From NCBI GenBank assembly GCA_927910885.1, contig CAKMOD010000077.1:1-62212 (forward strand): DNA of 62,212 bases. The letters run 5' to 3'. This document shows positions 35,453-44,418 of this stretch, piece after piece (within the stretch, counting starts at the first letter, position 1; each line of letters opens with the position of its first letter). Source of the stretch: an uncultured Prevotella sp. (lineage in GTDB: Bacteria; Bacteroidota; Bacteroidia; Bacteroidales; Bacteroidaceae). A program made the translations under genes and the position numbers. The notes under the pieces are model-generated. The model searched no databases and was not told where the DNA came from. It worked only from the letters and a program-made list of their open reading frames with translations.

Positions 35453-36363
35453 ATGACACAAACAAAAAGTATATTTCAACGCCCATTATGGGTGACTATC
35501 TTTGCCCTTACAGCTGCATTGCATGGGGCTGGGCTTATCCCTTGATTAAATTAGGTTTCTCAGAATTTGCCATCACAGCAGATATGACTGGTTCAAAAAT
35601 GCTCTTTGCTGGTATTCGCTTCTGTCTTTCTGGACTGATAATATTGGCAATCGCAGGTGCTAAAAAACGTGATTTCAAAGTGAGAAAACCAATAGATTGG
35701 TGGTATATCCTTCTGTTCTGTATGATGAATACCACCTTACATTATGCCTTCTTCTACTTTGGTTTATCGCATAGTGAAGGGTCACGAGCAGCCATTCTCA
35801 ACTCACTAAGCGTTTTCTCTGTCGTTATCTTTGCTTGTATCTTCTTTAAAAGCGATCGTATGACAGTAAAGAAGATCGTTGGTTGTATTGTTGGTTTTGC
35901 AGGTATTCTATCACTGAACTTGGGCGGAGCAGAGAGTGGAAAGTTCACTTGGTTGGGTGATGGAATGATTATCCTCAATGCCCTTTGTGGTGCCTCAGCA
36001 TCACTACTTACTCGTGGATTGGGTAAACGTGTTGATGTCTTTGTCGGTACTGGCTACAGCTTAGCGATAGGTGGTGCATTGTTAATTATCCCTGGATTAC
36101 TGATGGGAGGTGAACTTCCTCAAATCACTCCTTTGGGTATTACTTACCTACTTTTGCTTATCGCTATCAGTACATTATGTTTCACGCTCTACAACAAACT
36201 ACTCACCTGTAATCCTGTTGGTAAGGTAGCTATCTACAATTCACTAATTCCTATTGTTGGAGCAGTTACCTCTTGCCTATGCCTCAACGAAACATTCTAC
36301 ATCAAATACATGATAGCAGGTGCCTTAGCTGCAGGTGGTATTTACATCATCAATAAGAGTTAG
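35453..36363 (+). CDS. EamA/DMT-family permease, frameshifted near the 5' end
   Basis: Ten-helix drug/metabolite transporter-type inner-membrane permease, substrate unknown. The ATG at 35453 opens MTQTKSIFQRPLWVTIFALT, a normal EamA N-terminus. That frame stops at 35545, while the rest of the protein (IAWGWAYPLIKLGFSEFAI to IYIINKS) is read in the -1 frame from about 35518. Adding one base near 35517 restores ...FALTAAIAWGWAYPL.... The uninterrupted downstream frame begins at 35488 with an implausible MGDYLCPYSC. Two EamA repeats are visible (about 20-150 and 165-300). Confidence 0.8.
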
Positions 36364-36483
36364 AAAGAATATTACTGCCATAAAAGTTATAAAAGAGAAG
36401 TTTCTATGATTAGGTATTAATGCATAATAAAGCATTAAATACTAACATAATGTAAAATAAAATCATAAGACTAAAAACATACT

Positions 36484-36690
36484 AAGGCTTAATTGCATTT
36501 GAATTAAGGCTTATTTGACGTGCAAAAGGGCGTTAGTTCGAATGTAACTAACGCCCTTTTGCAATGCAATTAAGCACCTTTTGCTTTACTATTTTATAAC
36601 TACTTGTTTATCTGAAGGTTACATACGCACTCAAAACAGCAGTTTTTTGAAGGAAAACGTGGTATGAAAGCCACTTATTTTGTAATATTA
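36484..36690 (-). repeat. Family 1 array, copy D (minus orientation)
   Basis: On the minus strand, modules occupy 36582-36561, 36560-36539, 36538-36517, 36516-36495 and a partial 36494-36484. Cores are AAAAGGTGCTTAATTG, AAAAGGGCGTTAGTTA, AACTAACGCCCTTTTG and AAATAAGCCTTAATTC. The conserved domain follows, with GTAAC exactly 40 nt before module 1 and ATTACAAAAT at its far end. Confidence 0.85.
36522..36562. terminator. Hairpin inside array D, likely bidirectional terminator
   Basis: Perfect 17-bp stem (36522-36538 against 36546-36562, GCAAAAGGGCGTTAGTT) with a 7-nt loop, made from two mutually complementary modules. It sits between the 3' ends of two convergent genes. Confidence 0.55.
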
Positions 36691-36698
36691 TTTCAAAC

Positions 36699-37508
36699 CT
36701 ATCGACGGCCATGATAACCCATTCCATGCTTCTCATCATGCTTGAAATGAGTAGTGAAATCAGGCTTATCCATCTCTATTGGATTCGCATTCAACTCTGG
36801 TTCACCCATCCACTCTACAATCTTATCAACCCAGAGAGCAGCACCCTGACGCGTTGGATGAATTCCATCTGCACGCGAAGCAATGACAGAACTACTATCA
36901 AAGAAACGACCTTCACCCGTACAATCACGAATTACATCAACGATTGTTCTATCTTTAATCTTCTTCCAAGGGAGAGGACCAACCCATACGTATGGGATAT
37001 CCCCCACACGACTCAGAATCGTTTGGATTGCAGTTTCACGTCTACTATAATCTTTATAACCTAAATCATTGGTACCTAAGCTAATAATAATATACGTAGG
37101 ACGTACTCTTTCAATCTGATATTGAAGGTCAGAAGCTATCGCCCAGTCGCGTGTTGTACTACCATACCATACGATAGAATGAAACTTAAAGCCGTTCTTT
37201 ACGGCATAATCATTGAATCGAGAGCCAAGACCATCAGCCATAGAATCACCGATAAGGAGTACTACTTGATCACGACTTTCTGCTACTTGTGACACTCGAG
37301 TTGTCGACGTTGGCAGTGGTTCCATAGACATTTCTTCTACTGAAGCAGAAGTTGTATGAGGAGTAGCAGCTACTGGCATTGCATCTGGCTCTACTGATTT
37401 AGCTGGCTTATCCTCTTGTTCACTTATTCCGTTAGCATCCTGCGCAGAAACAGCAGGTGATAACAGGAAAAGAAAGAGTAATACTATAAAATACTTTATT
37501 GTTCTCAC
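36699..37508 (-). CDS. Secreted SGNH/GDSL hydrolase
   Basis: Predicted periplasmic esterase/deacetylase (269 aa). The signal peptide (about 1-22, ending SPAVSA) is followed by a Pro/Thr/Ser/Glu-rich linker to about residue 78. The SGNH blocks are then clear: GDSMADG with the nucleophile Ser, SLGTNDLGY with the Gly-Thr-Asn-Asp block, and DGIHPTRQG with the Asp and His of the triad. It starts 3 nt after the stop of the BASS-like transporter, so the two are coupled. The substrate could be an acylated cell-wall sugar or glycan; this is inference. Confidence 0.85.
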   Translation of the reverse strand: MRTIKYFIVLLFLFLLSPAVSAQDANGISEQEDKPAKSVEPDAMPVAATPHTTSASVEEMSMEPLPTSTTRVSQVAESRDQVVLLIGDSMADGLGSRFNDYAVKNGFKFHSIVWYGSTTRDWAIASDLQYQIERVRPTYIIISLGTNDLGYKDYSRRETAIQTILSRVGDIPYVWVGPLPWKKIKDRTIVDVIRDCTGEGRFFDSSSVIASRADGIHPTRQGAALWVDKIVEWMGEPELNANPIEMDKPDFTTHFKHDEKHGMGYHGRR

Positions 37509-37510
37509 AA

Positions 37511-38485
37511 CTATTTATTTTTGCGTTTAATGGCGTGGTCATGCCGCCATATCTCTACGCTGTTAATAATATTCTGCCACAAGATGTAGCAGCCTGGCCC
37601 CACTGTCGACAGTGGATTCAGATAAGTATGGGCTATCCAAATAGCAAATGCAGTATTCTTCTGCCCTAAAGCTTGTCCCGCATTAATCGTACTGCGGAAG
37701 AAATGACCAATATATCTACCAATAGCAAATTGTATCAAGCAAAGCACTAAGGCCAAAAATGCTATCAACAAGAGGAAGATCACAGCTACCTCAGCATGGA
37801 CGATATTCTTTACCGTTGTACCTGAAACGATGAGTAATGAACATCCCCAAAGATAAAAACTGAGGTTATTCACACTGATTACCCACTGATAGAACCTGCA
37901 TAAAGCGTGCCAATGTTTCGTTATATAAGCTAAAATCATTGGTACTACCAATACCAGACACACCTTATAAAGAATTGCCACAAAGGCACTCCAAAAAGTT
38001 AAACCTGCCCCTGACTCAAGCAAGGGAAAGCATACTGGTATCAACAAGGCACAGAGAAAGTTGGAGAGGAATGTATAAGTTGTCATTTCCTCAAGGTTTC
38101 CACCTAACTTCTGTGTAACTACTGCAGCAGCAGAGGCACAAGGGCAAATAATACAAGTGAGTAGAGCTTCGAGCAATATGAGCGACTCACCTGTGACATG
38201 AAAAAACAAAATTGCCCCAATGACAACCGCAACCATGAACACTTGAGAGAGAGCAATCCAAAGATGCCAACCTACTGGAATTAGCTTACGGAAGTCTACC
38301 TTGCAGAAGGTAACGTATAAGACGAGGAACATAAACAATGGAAGAGCTGCGTCAAGGATAGGAGCAAAAAAGTTTGCTGCACCATCCAAGGCTGGAATAA
38401 AGGCAAAAACAAGGTATAAAAAGCTACCTGTAGCTATTGACACTGGCAGTGTCCACTCTTTTATAAATTGAATGATTCTCCTCAT
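37511..38485 (-). CDS. BASS-like (bile acid:sodium symporter family) transporter
   Basis: A 324-aa inner-membrane protein with about nine or ten hydrophobic helices. The layout and the CIICPCASAAAVVTQKLGGN segment (about 112-131) resemble the bile-acid:Na+ symporter/arsenite-permease-like fold, whose broken helices carry such small-residue motifs. The substrate is unknown; a small organic anion is typical for the family. It is the first gene of a two-gene operon with the SGNH hydrolase, behind a -7 element at 38539. Confidence 0.65.
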   Translation of the reverse strand: MRRIIQFIKEWTLPVSIATGSFLYLVFAFIPALDGAANFFAPILDAALPLFMFLVLYVTFCKVDFRKLIPVGWHLWIALSQVFMVAVVIGAILFFHVTGESLILLEALLTCIICPCASAAAVVTQKLGGNLEEMTTYTFLSNFLCALLIPVCFPLLESGAGLTFWSAFVAILYKVCLVLVVPMILAYITKHWHALCRFYQWVISVNNLSFYLWGCSLLIVSGTTVKNIVHAEVAVIFLLLIAFLALVLCLIQFAIGRYIGHFFRSTINAGQALGQKNTAFAIWIAHTYLNPLSTVGPGCYILWQNIINSVEIWRHDHAIKRKNK

Positions 38486-38538
38486 CTTTTATCATCAAAT
38501 CAATCTAAATCTCTCCTCTCTCAGAAAGAAAAGTGGTT

Positions 38539-38547
38539 GCAAAGTTA
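38539..38547 (-). promoter_or_regulatory. -7 element of the BASS/SGNH operon
   Basis: Minus-strand TAACTTTGC, 53 nt upstream of the start. Confidence 0.6.
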
Positions 38548-38663
38548 CAAAAAAAGACTGAAAATCAACAATATAATTCAAAAAACGTAAAAATGATTAA
38601 GACAAATTCAGAGTTTACAATAATAAAATACAGCCATTAAACGACAAAAAATAAAGACAAAAA

Positions 38664-38689
38664 TCCCACCAACTTCGCAGTTGGTGGGA
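38664..38689 (-). terminator. Terminator of the lipoprotein gene
   Basis: Perfect 10-bp stem TCCCACCAAC (38664-38673) against 38680-38689 with a TTCGCA loop. The minus strand continues TTTTTGTC. Confidence 0.8.
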
Positions 38690-38734
38690 CCCATTCAAGT
38701 ATATATGAAGCTATAGAAAAGCGATTAGCTTTTG

Positions 38735-39556
38735 TTATCTTTCGCGCAGACCATTTACTGCTCCAACAGTCTTCTTAGCATAGTCATTCTCCTTAGCTGA
38801 ACCGAAAGAAGCCTTGCTTGAAGCTCTTGTCAACGCATTTTGAGCCTTTGCATTTGCTGGTCTCTGACGAGCAAGATTGAAGTTCATAACATCTGTTGTG
38901 TTTGTACTACGTGCCATGCCAAAGAAAGTATCATAACCCTTTGCTTGCTGATATCCTAAGTGGAATCCTTCAGTAGAGGAATTCATGACAAGACGGAAGA
39001 TAGTTCCACTATTAGTGTACTTGATGTAGATGTCTCCATTATTATCGATATTCCAAGAGAATGCAAGTGTTTGTGTGTTACCTTGTGCATCAGTATCTAC
39101 CTCAACACCATTACCCTGAAGAGAATTAGCAGACGAATTGTACTGGAAGAACTTCATATTAGCGTGGAAAGAACTACTCAAACGCTGTCCTGTTTTATTA
39201 TCAGTGTACTCAATAGTCATACTTCCAGCCCACTCACCAGTCAATGTCTGTGCCTCCTCAACAAGGCGACTAACCTGTGTATTCTGCTCCTGACGATAGT
39301 TATTATCCCAGTTATAATATCTATTACTTCCAACAGCATCCATGAAAGCATAGAACTCTGAGGTTGTTGCTTCTGGATAGTTATAATAGAACCAGTTATA
39401 AGCTGTATAATAACTTGATCCATCTGGATACTGATATAGATAATTACGTACGGCAGATGTTACCAAGTTATCATAGTAATCATCGTCACAGCTTGTCAAT
39501 GCCAATGGACTCACAACTATTGCAAGTGCCAAAAATAATTTAGTGATTCGTTTCAT
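38735..39556 (-). CDS. Hypothetical Tyr-rich lipoprotein
   Basis: Not assigned to a family. The Met at 39556 begins MKRITKLFLALAIVVSPLAL, with lipobox LTSC; the upstream Met at 39568 only adds MDMN. After the Cys comes an acidic DDDYYDN stretch and a helical, Tyr/Asn-rich region (about 20-90). A lipocalin-like beta segment follows (TGEWAGSMTIEYTDNKTG, about 105-122), and the Lys/Ala-rich tail ends GLRER. Outer-membrane location is inferred. It is monocistronic, with a -7 element at 39600 and a terminator at 38664. Confidence 0.75.
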   Translation of the reverse strand: MKRITKLFLALAIVVSPLALTSCDDDYYDNLVTSAVRNYLYQYPDGSSYYTAYNWFYYNYPEATTSEFYAFMDAVGSNRYYNWDNNYRQEQNTQVSRLVEEAQTLTGEWAGSMTIEYTDNKTGQRLSSSFHANMKFFQYNSSANSLQGNGVEVDTDAQGNTQTLAFSWNIDNNGDIYIKYTNSGTIFRLVMNSSTEGFHLGYQQAKGYDTFFGMARSTNTTDVMNFNLARQRPANAKAQNALTRASSKASFGSAKENDYAKKTVGAVNGLRER

Positions 39557-39599
39557 ATTCATATCCAATTAAATTCTTATTCTTTCTTTGTTTACTGAT

Positions 39600-39608
39600 G
39601 CAAAAATA
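39600..39608 (-). promoter_or_regulatory. -7 element of the lipoprotein gene
   Basis: Minus-strand TATTTTTGC, 43 nt upstream of 39556. Confidence 0.6.
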
Positions 39609-39785
39609 GTGAAATTATAAGATGATAATCGAGTAAATACACTATTTGAAGATAGGGAAATCCCTATTAAAGAAGATTCCGCTCCATATCATCAACCCGA
39701 ATAAAGAATCTCCAATAATCTATTACGAATTAAATCTATTACTAAAAAACTCCTAAACAATGAAGGAGGAAACAAATAAAATTCG

Positions 39786-39794
39786 TACATTTGC
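39786..39794 (+). promoter_or_regulatory. -7 element of the glutathione peroxidase gene
   Basis: TACATTTGC, full consensus, 46 nt upstream of the ATG. Confidence 0.65.
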
Positions 39795-39840
39795 AACACA
39801 CAAATAAGTAAACTATATAAAGAGAAGATAAGAAACAGAA

Positions 39841-40389
39841 ATGAGAACAGTTTATGAATTCTCTGTCAAAGACAGAAAAGGTAAGGCATTTTCACTGAAA
39901 GAGTTTTCTAATGAGGTGTTGCTGATTGTAAACACAGCTACTAAATGTGGCTTCACACCAACTTATGAGGAGTTGGAGGCACTCTATGAGAAGTACCATG
40001 CACAAGGATTTGAAGTACTTGACTTCCCTTGCAACCAGTTTGGACAGCAGGCACCAGGTACAGACGAAAGTATCCATGAGTTCTGCAAACTTACATACGG
40101 CACAAAATTCCCACGCTTTAAGAAGGTAAAGGTTAACGGCGAAGACGCTGACCCTCTCTTCAAGTTCCTCAAGGAACAGAAGGGCTTTGCTGGTTGGGAC
40201 GAGTCACACGAGCTCTATCCTATTCTCGATAAGATGCTTTCTGAGGCTGATCCTAACTATAAGGAGAGTGCGGAGATTAAGTGGAACTTCACCAAGTTTC
40301 TTATCAATAAGAAGGGACAGGTTGTTGCTCGCTTTGAACCAACAGAGAGTTTTGAGAATATCTCAAAGCAGATTGAAGAGTTACTATAG
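39841..40389 (+). CDS. Glutathione peroxidase-family thiol peroxidase
   Basis: Cytoplasmic peroxidase (182 aa) reducing H2O2 or lipid peroxides. The catalytic block NTATKCGFTPTYEELEALYE (about 31-50) has a plain Cys, not selenocysteine. The other family blocks are FPCNQFGQQAPG, which contains a second Cys in the usual position, and IKWNFTKFLI with the active-site Trp. Bacterial Cys-type members normally use thioredoxin, and Prevotella lacks obvious glutathione synthesis, so thioredoxin is the likely reductant. It stands alone with its own promoter and terminator. Confidence 0.94.
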   Translation: MRTVYEFSVKDRKGKAFSLKEFSNEVLLIVNTATKCGFTPTYEELEALYEKYHAQGFEVLDFPCNQFGQQAPGTDESIHEFCKLTYGTKFPRFKKVKVNGEDADPLFKFLKEQKGFAGWDESHELYPILDKMLSEADPNYKESAEIKWNFTKFLINKKGQVVARFEPTESFENISKQIEELL

Positions 40390-40462
40390 AAAAAAATGAC
40401 TTGCAAATAACTCTCTCTTAAAGAGAAAAAGCTATTGGCAAGATAACATACAAACAAAAGAT

Positions 40463-40500
40463 AAAAGGCAAAGGGTTTAGTGCTCTTTGCCTTTTATTAT
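40463..40500 (+). terminator. Glutathione peroxidase terminator
   Basis: Stem AAAAGGCAAAG (40463-40473) against CTTTGCCTTTT (40485-40495), then ATTATTT. Confidence 0.75.
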
Positions 40501-40635
40501 TTATCATATTTATTGCTATCCAGTAAACATAAGCCTACTTACTTCATATTTTGGATTTACTTGCATCAGATATGTTTTTTCCTAATGTCTGTTTGCCTTT
40601 ACTATCGTAAGATATTGCAAGGTAATTAGCACTCA

Positions 40636-40701
40636 GCACCAATGGTGCTGAGCAACAACACAATGCGTGCTAAGCAACAACACATAAGTTAAACACGCAA
40701 A
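40636..40701 (+). repeat. 22-bp-period array, family 3, copy c
   Basis: Modules start at 40636, 40658 and 40680. Cores are GCACCAATGGTGC, ACACAATGCGTGC and ACACATAAGTT. Linkers are TGAGCAACA and TAAGCAACA, a different linker type from copies a and b but with the same 22-bp spacing. Confidence 0.75.
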
Positions 40702-40738
40702 GTAAGTGTTAAGCTTACTTCATTTCGGAATCCAAGCC

Positions 40739-42199
40739 CTACTTTCTTGCAGGAAGAAAGAAGCATGCTAAGAATGTTATCAATCCATTCAGCATCAACA
40801 ATTCATAGCCAAACTTATAACCAGTAGTCTTCGAAACAATTGAATCTAAAGCAAAACAAAGAAGTGGACTGGCTACTGCTATATATGGAGTTAACCTATC
40901 ATTTACAGCTCGCTTGGTACATAAGCCAAAAGCAAAGAGTCCTAAAAGTGGTCCGTATGTATAAGAAGCTATCGTGTAAATAGCATCTATCAAACTTGTT
41001 GAATTGACATAACGGAAGATGAGAATGAATAGAATAAACACAATAGACATACCAATATGTGCCTGCTTACGCAACTTTTCATCCTTTGGACGATTACAGA
41101 TATCTACACAATAAGTTGTTGTTAAGGCTGTTAAGGCAGAGTCTGCACTGGAGAAACACGCCGCAACAATTCCAATCGTAAAGAGAATGACAACCAAAGT
41201 TCCTAATTGTCCACCTGCGACGGCCTGTAACATAAGATTATCTGGCACATCAGGTAAAGCTTGACCTATACTATTAAAGTACATCATCAACAACACCCCA
41301 AGAGAGAGAAAGAGTAAGTTAGCTGGTGCAAAGGCGAAACCATAGGTACACATATCCTTCTGTGCCTCACGCAAGGTCTTACAAGTAAGATTCTTTTGCA
41401 TCATGTCTTGGTCAAGTCCCGTCATAACAATAACAATAAAAATACCGCTAAGGAACTGTTTCCAAAAGTTCTGTTTTGATACCCAGTCATCAAATACAAA
41501 AATTCGAGAATGACTGTCATTGACTATCGCATGAGCTGCTTCAGGAAGCGACATTCCCAATGCCTCGACAACCTTATATATAATCAGAATAAGCGCAAGG
41601 AGCATACAAAGGGTCTGAAAAGTGTCTGTCAACACCAGTGTACGAATTCCTCCCCGACGCGTATAAAGCCAAATGAGTGCCACAAGAGCAACAACGGTTA
41701 TAGGGAAAGGGATGCCGTAGGCATCTAATACAAAACGTTGAAGTATCATACAGACAACATAGAAGCGCACTGCAGCACCTGTCATCTTAGACAATAGGAA
41801 GAAAGAAGCGCCCGTCTTATAGCTATGATTGCCTAAACGTGTTTGAAGATAAGAGTATATAGTTGTCAACTTCAGACGATAATAAACAGGAAGTAGCAGA
41901 AACGCCACTGCAAAATAACCAAGGATAAAACCTAAACAAGTCTGCATATAGGTCATATCACTCAACATTACCATACCCGGAACGCTAACAAAAGTGACAC
42001 CAGAAATGCTGGCACCAATCATTCCAAAAGCAACAAGATACCAAGGCGACTGTCCGTTTGCACGGAAAAAAGCTTCGTTATCTGCTTTATGTCCTGTTAT
42101 TCTACTTATCAACAATAAGATGCAAAAATATGCAAGAATAGTAGCGATTATTATCATAATGGCAGCAAAATTACTAAAAAATATAATCATTCCATGCAT
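40739..42199 (-). CDS. Sodium:solute symporter (SSS family)
   Basis: Inner-membrane Na+-coupled transporter (486 aa) with about 13 hydrophobic helices. Family features include GASISGVTFVSVPGM in the first unwound helix region (about 57-71), the LDQDMMQKNLTCKTL loop and SADSALTALTT in the Na+-site helix (about 353-363). The substrate is not evident. The start may be Met1 (42199) or Met4 (42190). Just upstream lies a decayed trpB2, so the surroundings give no pathway clue. Confidence 0.85.
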   Translation of the reverse strand: MHGMIIFFSNFAAIMIIIATILAYFCILLLISRITGHKADNEAFFRANGQSPWYLVAFGMIGASISGVTFVSVPGMVMLSDMTYMQTCLGFILGYFAVAFLLLPVYYRLKLTTIYSYLQTRLGNHSYKTGASFFLLSKMTGAAVRFYVVCMILQRFVLDAYGIPFPITVVALVALIWLYTRRGGIRTLVLTDTFQTLCMLLALILIIYKVVEALGMSLPEAAHAIVNDSHSRIFVFDDWVSKQNFWKQFLSGIFIVIVMTGLDQDMMQKNLTCKTLREAQKDMCTYGFAFAPANLLFLSLGVLLMMYFNSIGQALPDVPDNLMLQAVAGGQLGTLVVILFTIGIVAACFSSADSALTALTTTYCVDICNRPKDEKLRKQAHIGMSIVFILFILIFRYVNSTSLIDAIYTIASYTYGPLLGLFAFGLCTKRAVNDRLTPYIAVASPLLCFALDSIVSKTTGYKFGYELLMLNGLITFLACFFLPARK

Positions 42200-42324
42200 T
42201 TAGAAAATCTTATTTTGTAACTTTGTGAAACATCATCTTTCAGATAACATTTATCAATTGTATAATTAAGTAACAGTATGGCACAATAGAAAAGATTTAT
42301 ACTTGACGAGAAAGATAGAAGACA

Positions 42325-42818
42325 GAGTTCATTGCAGCAGAGCCAAACAGCTGTCCAAAGCTGACACGTGGTAAGTTTGAATATAACTTCGGTGATGAGG
42401 CTGGATATACTCCATTGTTGCCAATGTACATACTTGGACATGATTTCAAGCCAGCAAACATCCATGCAGGTGGTTTGCGCTACCATGGTGTAGGTGTTAT
42501 CGTAAGCCAATTGCTTAAAGATGGCTATATGTACGGAATGGATATACCACAATTAGAAAGCTTCGAGGCAGGCATCCTCTTCTCTCGCACAGAAGGAATT
42601 ATCCCCGCACCAGAGAGCTATCACGCCATTGCAGCTGCCATTCGAGAAGCAAAGAAGGCAAAGGAAACTGGAAAGAAGATATTTTCCTATTCTGTCTCTC
42701 AGGACATGGACTCATTGATATGACGGCATACGACACTTATATCAATGGTGATTTGAGGAACTATACGCTCACTAACGAAGACATTGAGAAGAATCTTGGC
42801 ACTGTACCAAAAATATAA
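42325..42818 (+). pseudogene. trpB: trpB2 (tryptophan synthase beta-like) remnant
   Basis: The C-terminal 40 percent or so of a TrpB2-type tryptophan synthase beta chain. It reads EFIAAEPNSCPKLTRGKFEY from 42325, then the IHAGGLRYHG and FEAGILFSRTEGIIPAPE family blocks. Near 42680 one base is missing: the frame shifts and continues IFLFCLSGHGLIDMTAYDTY to a stop at 42816. No N-terminal half with the PLP lysine is present upstream, where only 125 bp separate it from the symporter gene. It is therefore a genuine decayed gene, not just a base-calling error. No indole or tryptophan genes are nearby. Confidence 0.85.
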
Positions 42819-42913
42819 GAACAAGAGGTAACACGCTATTATAAAGTACAATAAAGTAACAAGCACTTTGTAGACAATGCCACAAAGTGCCTGTAATCAT
42901 TTATAGATAGAGA

Positions 42914-43744
42914 TTATATCTTCTTGATGTTATCTGCTTGTAATGCAGCACCTATAGCTGTACAATACTCTGAATTCTTCGGAATAATAAAGCGAACGTC
43001 ATAAATCTTTTCCATTACAGGGAAGAGAAGTTCGCATTGTGGTAACAAACTAAGGTTTCCTATGAGTACGAAATCACGAATATCGCTATTCAAAGAACTC
43101 AAGATTGTTGCCGAACCAATAGACTGTAACACCAGACCTATCAAGCCTAAAGCAACATCTTCACGACTGGCATTAGCCTGAGCATTGGCAAAGAGAGATG
43201 CAGTTGCATCCATTGGTAAGCCTGGGAGTGGACTGGTAGAGATGTCCTTAATCTGCAGGTTGATACGAGAAATATCCCCCTTATTGGCTAAAGCAATAAT
43301 CTCATTGATATTATCCGTCTGCAAAAGCAAACGTGAAAGACCGCTCAACGTACCACCGCCAATACCGATACCACCGATATGACGCACCTCATTGCCGTCA
43401 CAAAGTACAAGCGAAGTACCCGTACCCATGGAAACAACGATCATACGTTGCAACTTCGACTCAAACTGAGCACCTAAGCCATCAGCCAAAAACTCATCTG
43501 CTTTAGCTGTTGGAAGCCCATAAACAGGCTTGTCAATATAGTGAGCACCTACACCCGTAAGCATAACACGCTCAACCTCAGACAGATCTATTCTATTGTC
43601 ATATAGATATTTTCCAAAAGCTCCATACAAGGACGTTACTGGATCAGTAGCCTTGATACGCAAAGGTTTAATAACCTTTCCCTCTCTGATTCCAACAATC
43701 TTAGTTGTTGAAATACCCACATCTATACCGATGGAAATCTTCAT
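42914..43744 (-). CDS. coaW: Type II pantothenate kinase
   Basis: ATP-dependent kinase phosphorylating pantothenate, the first step of coenzyme A synthesis (276 aa from the Met at 43744; the upstream Met at 43783 adds an unlikely MDFARLLYNY extension). The actin-like ATPase phosphate-1 loop is GIDVGISTTKIVG (about 5-17), phosphate-2 is SMGTGTSLVL, and GGTLSGL and GNLSLLPQC follow. This is the eukaryotic/staphylococcal-like class, usually insensitive to CoA feedback. It complements panC/panD at 16-17 kb. A -7 element at 43943 implies a leader of about 190 nt. Confidence 0.93.
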   Translation of the reverse strand: MKISIGIDVGISTTKIVGIREGKVIKPLRIKATDPVTSLYGAFGKYLYDNRIDLSEVERVMLTGVGAHYIDKPVYGLPTAKADEFLADGLGAQFESKLQRMIVVSMGTGTSLVLCDGNEVRHIGGIGIGGGTLSGLSRLLLQTDNINEIIALANKGDISRINLQIKDISTSPLPGLPMDATASLFANAQANASREDVALGLIGLVLQSIGSATILSSLNSDIRDFVLIGNLSLLPQCELLFPVMEKIYDVRFIIPKNSEYCTAIGAALQADNIKKI

Positions 43745-43942
43745 ACACCTTATATAATTATACAGAAGTCTTGCAAAATCCACTTTCTAAGAGCTGATGA
43801 ATTAACCAAGATTTACCAGAGTTTACGCTAATCAACCACGCATAAAGATTCGTTTCTACACAGGTGTTGATAACAGTTCACCCCTTAATAATATTGTCTA
43901 ATCCAACACTCCAGATAAGCATGAAATACAACTTATAATGTC

Positions 43943-43951
43943 GCAAAGGTA
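43943..43951 (-). promoter_or_regulatory. -7 element of the pantothenate kinase gene
   Basis: Minus-strand TACCTTTGC, full consensus, 198 nt upstream of 43744. Confidence 0.55.
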
Positions 43952-44035
43952 CGAAAAACCTTAAAGTTTAGAGCATATACTGAGATATTTTACAAAAAAG
44001 ACACAAAATTATTTCTCTATTAAGCTGAAAATGAG

Positions 44036-44044
44036 TATCTTTGC
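44036..44044 (+). promoter_or_regulatory. -7 element of the HU gene
   Basis: TATCTTTGC, full consensus, 53 nt upstream of the ATG. Confidence 0.65.
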
Positions 44045-44097
44045 ATTCCGTTATAACGAGAGATTAGAAATAAACATCAATAAAGAACAAAATCAAA

Positions 44098-44376
44098 ATG
44101 ACGAAAGCAGATATCATCAATGAGATTGCAACGTCTACTGGCATTGCCAAGAAGGACGTTTCAGCTGTGGTTGAGTCTTTTATGGAAACTATCAAAGACA
44201 GTTTGTTGGAGAAGAAAGAAAATGTATACCTTCGTGGCTTCGGTAGCTTTATCGTTAAGCACCGTGCGGAAAAGACAGCTCGTAACATCTCAAAAAACAC
44301 GACTATCACTATCCCAGCTCACGATTTCCCAAGCTTCAAGCCAGCAAAGACCTTCATCGAGGATATGAAGAAATAA
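44098..44376 (+). CDS. HU-family DNA-binding protein
   Basis: Nucleoid-associated dimeric protein (92 aa). The helical dimerisation half is MTKADIINEIATSTGIAKKD, followed by the beta arm. The arm tip, normally NPxTG, reads ISKNTTITIPAHDFPSFKPA, typical of Bacteroidota HU/IHF-like paralogues. It binds DNA without strong sequence preference and bends it. A 29-aa basic protein and RNase G follow on the same strand, suggesting a growth-linked expression unit. Confidence 0.94.
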   Translation: MTKADIINEIATSTGIAKKDVSAVVESFMETIKDSLLEKKENVYLRGFGSFIVKHRAEKTARNISKNTTITIPAHDFPSFKPAKTFIEDMKK

Positions 44377-44418
44377 ATTAAACATAAATACAATAACAAT
44401 TTAAAACAATTTAAAGCT

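Larger units (their letters stand above)
36364..36698. other. 335-bp convergent gap with family 1 array
   Basis: No gene is seen. Array D and its conserved domain (36484-36690) occupy nearly all of it. Confidence 0.7.
40390..40738. other. 349-bp convergent gap with terminator and family 3 array
   Basis: No gene is seen. It contains the peroxidase terminator (40463-40495) and array 3c (40636-40701). Confidence 0.7.
43745..44097. other. 353-bp divergent gap between pantothenate kinase and HU
   Basis: Contains two promoter elements, a minus-strand TACCTTTGC at 43943-43951 and a plus-strand TATCTTTGC at 44036-44044. The approximately 190-nt kinase leader has no riboswitch that I can recognise, and no repeat array is present. 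Confidence 0.6.

Noticed and set aside
39931..39990. Selenocysteine in the glutathione peroxidase
   Set aside because: The active-site codon in ATKCGF is TGT (Cys), not TGA.
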